From Gemmatimonadota bacterium (lineage in GTDB: Bacteria; Gemmatimonadota; Gemmatimonadetes; Gemmatimonadales; GWC2-71-9), in assembly GCA_003222235.1 (NCBI GenBank), contig QHVD01000200.1, positions 372 to 5,824 of the forward strand: DNA of 5,453 nucleotides, read 5' to 3'. The notes under the pieces were generated by a model that did no database searches, was not told the DNA's origin, and worked only from the letters and a program-made list of their open reading frames with translations. A program made the position numbers and the translations under genes. Positions 1-5,315 of this stretch are shown here, in pieces. Numbering within the stretch: the stretch's first letter is position 1; each line of letters opens with the position of its first letter.

Positions 1-931
1 GGCCCACGAAGGCAGAGAAGAAGTCCGGATAATTGACGTTGAACGCCCGAGGCCGGTAACCGTAGCGTAGCGTCAGGGTGAACTCAGGCCGGGCGCCGAG
101 ACGCTCGACCTGAATCGTGCGTGTCGCCCCGTCGACGGCTGTCCGGCGAGCTGAGAGCCGGGGATGGGTTGCCAGGGCTACGGCAACGAGCGAGTCGGTG
201 GGAGGTAGAGCCGCCGCCGCGGCACGCACAACGGCGGCGTCGATCGGCGCAATCGCCAGCGAGTCACCTGGCAGCCGGCTCCGTAGCGCATTCACTGCGG
301 CGAGCGCGGCCACTCGCTCGCTTTCCAGAGCAAACGCCTCGGACTGCAGGCGGTCGCGGGCCAGCTTCGCCTGGAGGGGATCACTCTGCGGTGCGGTGCC
401 CGTCGCATAGCGGGTCATGCTGAGCTGGACGGCGGCGTCGAGCAGCTCCCGCTGGCGGCGCAGCGTCTCCAACGCGGTCACCGCATATCGCAGTCGGTAA
501 TAGGCCGCCGCCGACGCGGTGGTCACCTCACGGCGGACGTCGCCTTCCTCCGCGCGGGCGCCGGCCGCAGCCGCCCGCATGACTCGGGAGCGAGCCCCGA
601 GTGAGCCAGGCCACGGGATCTCCTGGCTCAGCTCGACATCCGCCTCGGTGAAGTCACTTTGGTTGAACTCGAAGTGCGGCAGCACCAGGTCCATCACGCC
701 GACCGACACCATCGGGTCGGGTAGCGTGCCAGCTGGCCGGATGCGAAGAGTCGCTGCCCGCACGGCCGCCTGTCGCTGCGCTACGGTCGGGTTGCCGGCG
801 AGCGCTTCGGCGACCAACGCCTGTAGCGCCGAGTCCCCGGCGATGGATGCGGCCGCGCCTTGGCCGACCGCAGGACCGGCGCCCGCCATCACGAACGCGC
901 TCGCGGTCTGAATCAGTTGTCGGACTTGCAT
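1..931 (-). CDS. TolC-family outer-membrane efflux protein, C-terminus cut off by window edge
   Basis: Reading the minus strand from ATG at 931 gives 310 residues with no stop, running off the left edge; full-length family members are usually about 420 to 480 residues, so roughly the last third is missing. The N-terminus has a basic start and hydrophobic stretch (residues 4 to 24) that fits a Sec signal peptide. Recognisable outer-membrane-efflux-protein features follow: an early helix with EALAGNPTVAQ (42 to 52), DPMVSVGVMD (72 to 81), the QEIPWPGSLGAR segment (103 to 114), long Ala/Arg/Glu-rich helices, the RYATGTAPQSDPLQAKL turn (174 to 190) and HPRLSARR (256 to 263) beginning the second repeat. 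Known role of the family: trimeric duct across outer membrane and periplasm for RND or other pumps. The start is supported by an adjacent AGGAGAGGT. The CusC-like metal-efflux assignment is inferred from neighbours; the rest of the pump would lie to the left. Confidence 0.9.
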   Translation of the reverse strand, partial: MQVRQLIQTASAFVMAGAGPAVGQGAAASIAGDSALQALVAEALAGNPTVAQRQAAVRAATLRIRPAGTLPDPMVSVGVMDLVLPHFEFNQSDFTEADVELSQEIPWPGSLGARSRVMRAAAAGARAEEGDVRREVTTASAAAYYRLRYAVTALETLRRQRELLDAAVQLSMTRYATGTAPQSDPLQAKLARDRLQSEAFALESERVAALAAVNALRSRLPGDSLAIAPIDAAVVRAAAAALPPTDSLVAVALATHPRLSARRTAVDGATRTIQVERLGARPEFTLTLRYGYRPRAFNVNYPDFFSAFVG

Positions 932-940
932 ACCTCTCCT
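932..940 (-). promoter_or_regulatory. Ribosome binding site of the TolC-family gene
   Basis: On the minus strand AGGAGAGGT abuts the ATG at 931, with AGGAG four bases from the start codon. It fixes the start and leaves a signal peptide at the extreme N-terminus. Confidence 0.75.
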
Positions 941-974
941 CGCCAATCAGTTTCCGGCGGAACGCGCCGAAGCC

Positions 975-995
975 CGCGCCGCTCTTGGCGGCGCG
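975..995. other. Perfect GC hairpin between the small exported gene and the TolC-family gene
   Basis: CGCGCCGC (975-982) pairs perfectly with GCGGCGCG (988-995) around a five-base loop. It lies in the 90-base gap between two leftward genes, 27 bases past the stop of the small gene (minus strand). No T-run follows it in the leftward direction, so it is not a classic intrinsic terminator. It could be a weak attenuator, an mRNA-stabilising 3' structure or chance in GC-rich DNA. Confidence 0.4.
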
Positions 996-1021
996 TCAGG
1001 GCACACTACGGTTGGGAGAGG

Positions 1022-1360
1022 CTAGGCTTGGGGAGGTGGAGGGAGCGGTGCTTGTGGGTCAGCCGGGGCGAGGGTAGAGACCCCGAAACCGACAATGTGG
1101 GACTCTCGTGCGGGGACGGAAACTGCTCCGCCAAGCGCAACCACCGCGGGCGCCGTGATCGCGCAGAACGCCGCATTGGCGCACGGGGTAGCGTGGGTCG
1201 TCGCAGCGACGGCTAGCCCGTGGGGGTGGGACGCCATCTGTTGCTCGCAGTTCGCCGGCGTTGCTCGTTGGACTTGGCCACACAAGAGCGGCAGGCCAAC
1301 CGGCAACATCTGGCCGCTTAGCAGGAGCGTGGCGACGAGTCTGACGAGTGAAAGTCTCAT
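1022..1360 (-). CDS. Small exported Cys/His protein, paralogue of the divergent neighbour (function unknown)
   Basis: This encodes 112 residues from ATG at 1360 (MRLSLVRLVATLLLSG). I prefer this start because it places a basic-hydrophobic Sec signal at the N-terminus; the frame is open upstream to 1486, but that extension would bury the signal and almost reach the divergent gene. The mature part has cysteines at 27, 38, 60 and 66, with CEQQMASHPHG (38-48) bringing Cys, Met and two His together, CANAAFC (60-66), and a Pro-rich end PLPPPPQA. These are metal-ligand-type residues, and the setting is a metal-efflux locus, so a periplasmic metal-binding role is plausible. General architecture (short, signal peptide, Cys/His centre, Pro-rich tail) recalls DUF2946-like proteins near copper genes, but I cannot confirm homology. 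It shares Cys spacing and C-terminus with the 1488-1892 product. It sits upstream of the TolC-family gene on the same strand and may be co-transcribed with it. Confidence 0.65.
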   Translation of the reverse strand: MRLSLVRLVATLLLSGQMLPVGLPLLCGQVQRATPANCEQQMASHPHGLAVAATTHATPCANAAFCAITAPAVVALGGAVSVPARESHIVGFGVSTLAPADPQAPLPPPPQA

Positions 1361-1368
1361 GCGTCCCC

Positions 1369-1377
1369 AATATACCA
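1369..1377 (-). promoter_or_regulatory. Extended -10-like promoter element facing left
   Basis: The minus strand reads TGGTATATT, matching TGnTATAAT at all but one position, and ends 8 bases before the ATG at 1360. I see no convincing -35 hexamer at 17 bases. If it is used, transcription would begin within one or two bases of the start codon, giving a nearly leaderless message; the only SD-like bases are a weak GGGGA. Confidence 0.35.
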
Positions 1378-1467
1378 CGACACCATGCCCAACTGTTTTG
1401 ATGGCCTCGAAGAAGTAGGCCCCGCGGCCCCACAGGGAATTGATGAAGAACGACACGCGGTCCGGCG

Positions 1468-1476
1468 TGTTATCCT
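1468..1476 (+). promoter_or_regulatory. Extended -10-like promoter element facing right
   Basis: TGTTATCCT matches the TGn extension and four of six -10 bases, and ends 11 bases before the ATG at 1488. It mirrors the arrangement on the opposite side of the divergent region (both contain CGTGnTATnnT). No clear -35 is visible, and no strong SD lies before 1488. Support is by pattern only. Confidence 0.3.
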
Positions 1477-1487
1477 TACCGAGCACA

Positions 1488-1892
1488 ATGATTCACTTCT
1501 CCCCAGCACGCACCGCTCTGCAAGCCATCCGTCTCGCCGTCGCACTGTCCGTCGCCACTGCGGGCAGCGGCCTACCGATGTGCGTCAGCTTGCTTGCGCA
1601 GGCGGCAGCCCCGTGCGACATGCACTCGGATCACAGCGGAGCCCCGACGCATACGCACGCCGCACATCTCGCCGCACTTGTGGCTCAACCATCGGGCCAA
1701 GCGTGCCACCAGGACGCAAGCGGACTCGGGTGCGCTGCCGGGAGCACGTGCCCGACGGGAAGTCCCGCGACGGGGGTGTGGGCCAAGGTGTCGGTCGGCC
1801 TGTGTGCCGCATCCCGTACGGGAGTTTTGGGACCAAGCACCACCTTCGTTTCCTACCTCGCCCCACCGCTTTCTCCCCCGCCTCAAGCCTAA
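1488..1892 (+). CDS. Small exported His/Cys-rich protein, paralogue of the divergent neighbour (function unknown)
   Basis: This encodes 134 residues from ATG at 1488. Residues 8-39 (RTALQAIRLAVALSV onward) fit a Sec signal with possible cleavage after AQA (37-39). The exported part starts with CDMHSDHSGAPTHTHAAH (43-60), dense in His with a Cys and a Met. It continues with CHQDASGLGC (73-82) and CAAGSTC (82-88), and ends LAPPLSPPPQA. Compared with the 1022-1360 product, C32/C43 match C27/C38 (both 11 apart), C82/C88 match C60/C66 (both 6 apart), and the last of these lies exactly 46 residues from the C-terminus in both; this copy has extra residues in its His-rich middle plus C73 and C106. 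Alternative starts at TTG 1440 or ATG 1443, preceded by AGGGA at 1434-1438, would add 15-16 polar residues before the signal, so I judge them less likely, though that SD is better. Periplasmic copper binding is inferred from residues and neighbours. Confidence 0.65.
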   Translation: MIHFSPARTALQAIRLAVALSVATAGSGLPMCVSLLAQAAAPCDMHSDHSGAPTHTHAAHLAALVAQPSGQACHQDASGLGCAAGSTCPTGSPATGVWAKVSVGLCAASRTGVLGPSTTFVSYLAPPLSPPPQA

Positions 1893-1919
1893 GTCGGTCA
1901 TCGCAGGTGTAGTGCGTCG

Positions 1920-1933
1920 GCCGCGCGAGCGGC
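1920..1933 (+). other. Hairpin with GCGA tetraloop upstream of the outer-membrane barrel gene
   Basis: GCCGC (1920-1924) pairs with GCGGC (1929-1933) around GCGA, a GNRA-type tetraloop that is unusually stable in RNA. It lies in the 77-base gap between the small exported gene and the barrel gene, 22 bases before the Shine-Dalgarno site. It could shape message stability or differential expression in the operon, or be incidental. Confidence 0.35.
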
Positions 1934-1955
1934 GCGCGCTTCTCGACTTTGGCTT

Positions 1956-1962
1956 GAGGAGA
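1956..1962 (+). promoter_or_regulatory. Ribosome binding site of the outer-membrane barrel gene
   Basis: GAGGAGA lies 7 bases before the ATG at 1970. It is a strong site, and it selects the start that gives a clean signal peptide. Confidence 0.75.
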
Positions 1963-1969
1963 TCTCGAC

Positions 1970-3292
1970 ATGCGAAGGCTTTTGCTGGTGCTCATCGCCG
2001 GCGTGGCGTCGCCGCTCCGAGCGCAAATGGACATGCAACATCCCATGGAGATGCACGCAGGGCCCCTCGGCATTCCTGAGACGCGGATGGGATCCGGAAC
2101 CTCCTGGCTTCCCGATGCGTCCCCGATGCATGCCGCCCACTACATGCTCGGGCGTTGGACACTCATGCTGCACGGGAAGGGATTTTTCCAGTACGACTGG
2201 CAGGGAGGCTCGCGCGGCAGCAACCAGCTGGGGATCGTCAACTGGGGAATGGCGGCTGCGAGCCGGCCGCTGGGCGGCGGTCAACTCCAGCTCCGGGCGA
2301 TGCTCAGCGCCGAGCCGTGGACCATCGGCAGTCGGGGCTACCCCTTGCTCGTACAGTCAGGGGAGTCGTACCAGGGGGCGCCACTGCATGATCGCCAGCA
2401 CCCCCACGACCTCTTCATGGAGCTCGCGGCACTCTATGAACGCCCCGTGGCTCGGGATTTCGGGCTCTCGCTCTACCTTGCGCCGGTCGGCGAACCGGCG
2501 GTGGGCCCTGTGGCTTTCCCCCACCGGCCGTCCGCAGCGGATGATCCGTTGGCGCCGATCTCCCATCACTGGCAGGACGGCACCCACATCACCTTTGGGG
2601 TCGTGACCGCAGGGGTGTTCACGCGGAACGTGAAGCTTGAAGCTTCCTGGTTTAACGGCCGGGAGCCGGACGAGAATCGGACGAACTTCGACTATGCAGG
2701 CCGCCGACTCGATTCCTTCAGCGCCCGGTTGACCGTCAATCCGGGGCCGCGCTGGAGCCTGTCCACCTGGTACGCCTACCTGAAGAGTCCCGAAGGGCTC
2801 TACCCAGACGAGTCCCTCCACCGAATCGGAGCGTCAGCGCTGACCACGCAGCCGGTCGGCACTAAGGGGACCTGGTCGAGCGGCCTGATCTACGGCGCGA
2901 ACGACCAGATTGGGCCCGGGCCGCTCGCGAGCAGCGTCGTGCTGGAGAGTACCGTCGACCTGGGCGGGACGAACTCGTTTTTCGGGCGCGTCGAGTACGT
3001 GCGGAAGAGCGCCGAGGAGCTCGTGATCTCCTCAGTGCCCCCGACGACGCAATACGATGTCGGCGCGCTGGCCCTCGGGTACCTGCGCACGGTCGGCACC
3101 GTGGCGGGGCTCGTCGCCGGAGTAGGCGTGCGCGGGTCGCTCAACTTTGTGCCCTCGAGCCTTGATGGTGCGTATGGGAGCCGCACGCCGGTAGGAGCGG
3201 CTATCTATCTCCAACTGCGGCCGGCAGACAGCCGCGAAAGCGGTATGAAGATGAACGGGATGCCGGGCATGCACGGAGGCTCCCATGACTAG
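1970..3292 (+). CDS. Probable outer-membrane beta-barrel protein with Met/His-rich ends, copper-locus family
   Basis: This encodes 440 residues. Residues 1-18 are a Sec signal (MRRLLLVLIAGVASPLRA, cut before Q19). The mature N-terminus QMDMQHPMEMHAG (19-31) and the C-terminal tail GMKMNGMPGMHGGSHD (425-440) are both Met/His-rich, like copper-binding stretches of PcoB/CopB-type outer-membrane proteins. The body alternates polar and hydrophobic residues with many aromatics and Gly, as in a beta-barrel. Distinctive motifs include GTSWLPDASP (43-52), GEPAVGPVAFPHRPSA (174-189), DRQHPHDLFMEL (141-152), HHWQDGTHITFG (199-210) and REPDENR (231-237). From memory these mark a family usually left as hypothetical beside copper-resistance genes; I know of no assigned function. 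It overlaps the ATPase gene by 8 bases, which argues for translational coupling and a joint role. Acting in metal capture or passage at the outer membrane is inference. The C-terminus ends in the Met/His tail rather than an aromatic barrel-end residue, which is slightly unusual. Confidence 0.85.
   Translation: MRRLLLVLIAGVASPLRAQMDMQHPMEMHAGPLGIPETRMGSGTSWLPDASPMHAAHYMLGRWTLMLHGKGFFQYDWQGGSRGSNQLGIVNWGMAAASRPLGGGQLQLRAMLSAEPWTIGSRGYPLLVQSGESYQGAPLHDRQHPHDLFMELAALYERPVARDFGLSLYLAPVGEPAVGPVAFPHRPSAADDPLAPISHHWQDGTHITFGVVTAGVFTRNVKLEASWFNGREPDENRTNFDYAGRRLDSFSARLTVNPGPRWSLSTWYAYLKSPEGLYPDESLHRIGASALTTQPVGTKGTWSSGLIYGANDQIGPGPLASSVVLESTVDLGGTNSFFGRVEYVRKSAEELVISSVPPTTQYDVGALALGYLRTVGTVAGLVAGVGVRGSLNFVPSSLDGAYGSRTPVGAAIYLQLRPADSRESGMKMNGMPGMHGGSHD
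3275..3279 (+). promoter_or_regulatory. Ribosome binding site of the ATPase gene inside the barrel gene
   Basis: GGAGG lies 5 bases before the ATG at 3285 and inside the last codons of the barrel gene. With the overlapping ATGACTAG stop/start it supports coupled translation and this start for the ATPase. Confidence 0.7.
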
Positions 3293-5315
3293 GCGGATGG
3301 AACCACATCACCGCCACGCGCCAGACGCGCACGCCGGGCACGGGGCGCACATGGTGCGGGACATGCTGCGGCGCTTCGTTGGCTCGGCGATCCTCACCGC
3401 CCCGATCATCCTCTACTCGCCGCTTGGCACCTCGCTCTTCGGCCGCGAGCTCGCGCCGCCATATGGGCTGTCGCCCGGGCTCCTGGCTTTCGTCCTGACC
3501 TCGATCGTCGTCTGGTGGGGCGGGTGGCCATTCGTGTCGTCCGCGGCGCGCTCGCTGCGACAGGGCGAGCTCACGATGATGACCCTGATCACGACCGGCA
3601 TCCTCGTGAGCTACGTGTACTCGGCCGCAGTCACATTCGGCTTGCGGGGCGAGCCCTTCTACGATGCCGCGGCGATGCTGACCGCCTTCAGCCTCCTTGG
3701 TCACTGGATGGAGATGCGGAGCCGCTTTGCCACCGGCCGGGCGGTCGAGGCGCTGCTCAAGCTCGCGCCGCCCACCGCGCGGCGGGTGCGGGATGGGCAA
3801 GAGGAGGAGGTGCCGCTCGAAGCCATCGCGGTGCGCGACGTCCTTGCGGTTCGGCCGGGCGATATCATCCCGGTGGACGGCGTCGTGATCGAGGGCTCGA
3901 GCTACGTAGATGAATCGATGCTCACCGGAGAGCCGGTGCCGGTCGCGAAGGGGCCAGGGGCCGAGGTCGTGGGCGGGACGCGCAATCAGCAGGGAGCGTT
4001 CCGGTTCCGCGCGACCAAAGTCGGAGCTGATACGGCCCTGGCTCGCATCGTCGCCATGGTGCGGGAGGCGCAGTCCTCGAAGGCGCCGGCGCAGCGGCTC
4101 GCGGACCTCGCGGGCAAGTATCTGGTGATCGTGGCGCTCGCGGCCGGAGTCGTCACTTTCGTGGTGTGGCTGATATTCGGAGCCCAAGGCGTCTCCTTTG
4201 CGCTGTCGGCTGCCGTGGCAGCTATCGTGATCGCCTGTCCGGACGCGCTCGCGCTCGCGACGCCGACGGCGATCACGGTCGGTGTGGGACGGGCGGCGCG
4301 TGCCGGCGTGCTCTTCAGGAACGCCACGGTTCTCGAGGCGGCTGCCCAGGTGGATACCGTCGTCTTCGACAAGACCGGCACGCTCACCGAAGGTCGCCCG
4401 TCAGTGACGGATGTCATTCCCGCGGCTGGCGTGGAAGAAACAGAGATTCTCCGGCTCGCCGCTGCAGCGGATGCGCAGTCGGAGCACCCACTCGCCACCG
4501 CCGTTGTCGCAGCTGCCAAGAAGCGTGCGCTTGTCGTCGATCCGCCCTCCCATTTCGAGGCCGTCCCTGGCCACGGCGTACAGGCGACCGTGGGCGGTCG
4601 CACCGTGCTGGTGGGTAATCGCAAGTTGCTCGAGCGAAACGGCGTCACGCCGGGGCTCGAGCGCGAGGCCGAGGGACTGCGAGCGGGAGCGAAGACCGCG
4701 CTCTACGTGGCGGCGGATGGCCAGGTGCTCGGTCTCATCGCGGTCGCCGACCGGATTCGCCCGACCGCGAGTGGTGCGGTTTCCGCGCTCCACGACCTCG
4801 GCATCCGCGTCCTGCTCCTCACGGGGGACAGCCGGGCCACCGCCGAAACAGTCGCTCGCACGCTCGGCATCGATGATGTCCGCGCTGAGGTATTGCCGGG
4901 TGACAAAGCTGCCGAGGTCCGGCGACTCGAGGAACAAGGCCGCCGAGTCGCCATGGTTGGCGACGGAGTAAACGACGCACCGGCGCTGGCGGCGGCGACC
5001 GTCGGCATCGCGATCGGCGCGGGAACGGACGTGGCGATCGAGACGGCCGGCATCATTCTAATGAGGGACGACCCGGCCGACGTTCCCGCCGCGCTCGTTC
5101 TTGCCCGCCGCGTGCACCGCAAGATCAAGCAGAACCTCTTCTGGGCTGCGATCTACAACCTGATCGCGATCCCGCTCGCTGCCGGCGTGTTGTATCCGTC
5201 GCTCGGCATCCTGCTCAAGCCGGCGTGGGCGGCGCTCGCGATGAGCGCCAGCACGGTCACCGTAACCGTCAATGCCCTCCTATTGCCCAGGGTCGGGACC
5301 CTGAGGTCGCCATGA
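3285..5315 (+). CDS. P1B-type heavy-metal-translocating ATPase, CopB-like, with variant CPD metal site
   Basis: This encodes 676 residues and looks complete. It is an inner-membrane pump that would use ATP to export a soft metal, probably copper, to the periplasm. Order: His-rich cytoplasmic N-terminus (H8, H9, H11, H16, H19, H22) with no GMxCxxC metal-binding domain; four helices (about 31-50, 62-82, 97-117, 123-141) with LGHWMEMRS (138-146); actuator TGEP (214-217); two helices with CPDALALATP (318-327); phosphorylation DKTGTLT (D362); SEHP (399-402) in the nucleotide domain; TGD (513-515); GDGVND (559-564); final helices with N617-x6-YN-x4-P and P646-x6-MSASTVTVTVNA. All catalytic motifs are intact. 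The N-terminal style, GHGAHMVRDMLRRF, GHWMEMRS and MSAST resemble the CopB/P1B-3 class, whose sixth-helix motif is CPH; the ALATPTAITVGVGR stretch resembles the CopA class (CPC). Asp at 320 is therefore atypical, and the transported ion cannot be safely named. Confidence 0.95.
   Translation: MTRRMEPHHRHAPDAHAGHGAHMVRDMLRRFVGSAILTAPIILYSPLGTSLFGRELAPPYGLSPGLLAFVLTSIVVWWGGWPFVSSAARSLRQGELTMMTLITTGILVSYVYSAAVTFGLRGEPFYDAAAMLTAFSLLGHWMEMRSRFATGRAVEALLKLAPPTARRVRDGQEEEVPLEAIAVRDVLAVRPGDIIPVDGVVIEGSSYVDESMLTGEPVPVAKGPGAEVVGGTRNQQGAFRFRATKVGADTALARIVAMVREAQSSKAPAQRLADLAGKYLVIVALAAGVVTFVVWLIFGAQGVSFALSAAVAAIVIACPDALALATPTAITVGVGRAARAGVLFRNATVLEAAAQVDTVVFDKTGTLTEGRPSVTDVIPAAGVEETEILRLAAAADAQSEHPLATAVVAAAKKRALVVDPPSHFEAVPGHGVQATVGGRTVLVGNRKLLERNGVTPGLEREAEGLRAGAKTALYVAADGQVLGLIAVADRIRPTASGAVSALHDLGIRVLLLTGDSRATAETVARTLGIDDVRAEVLPGDKAAEVRRLEEQGRRVAMVGDGVNDAPALAAATVGIAIGAGTDVAIETAGIILMRDDPADVPAALVLARRVHRKIKQNLFWAAIYNLIAIPLAAGVLYPSLGILLKPAWAALAMSASTVTVTVNALLLPRVGTLRSP
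5288..5303. other. Short palindrome at the 3' end of the ATPase gene
   Basis: CAGGGTCGGGACCCTG folds as a six-base-pair stem (CAGGGT/ACCCTG) with a four-base loop, within the last codons of the ATPase gene. No T-run follows, so it is unlikely to terminate transcription. It lies just before the GAGG site and ATG of the next frame and could limit coupling, or may be chance. Confidence 0.25.

Noticed and set aside
117..911. Several plus-strand open frames at the left end
   Set aside because: They oppose the TolC-family gene, and their translations are compositionally biased without recognisable motifs.
1414..1432. GGCCCCGCGGCCCC in the divergent spacer as an operator
   Set aside because: The symmetry is short and consists only of G and C, which is likely by chance here; it does not match metal-regulator sites I know.
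1361..1486. N-terminal extension of the leftward small gene to 1486
   Set aside because: It would place 42 residues before a clear signal peptide and run through the divergent spacer almost to the opposite start codon.
1572..1583. Lipoprotein signal at the first Cys (GLPMC) of the rightward small protein, and GLPLLC in its paralogue
   Set aside because: Neither matches the lipobox pattern, which needs a small residue directly before the Cys; ordinary signal-peptidase cleavage fits better.
2632..2646. Repeat of AAGCTT with a palindromic look (GAAGCTTGAAGCTTC)
   Set aside because: It lies inside conserved-looking barrel coding sequence (VKLEASW) and is explained by codons; no other feature supports a function.
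3201..4187. Long antisense open frame of 328 codons opposite the barrel and ATPase genes
   Set aside because: Its product is rich in Arg, His, Glu and Pro with no fold or motif, as expected for the complement of a GC-rich coding region; the sense strand has clear catalytic motifs.
3986..4648. Antisense open frame of 220 codons within the ATPase gene
   Set aside because: Low-complexity Ala/Ser/Thr translation with no signal or motif, directly opposite the ATPase core.
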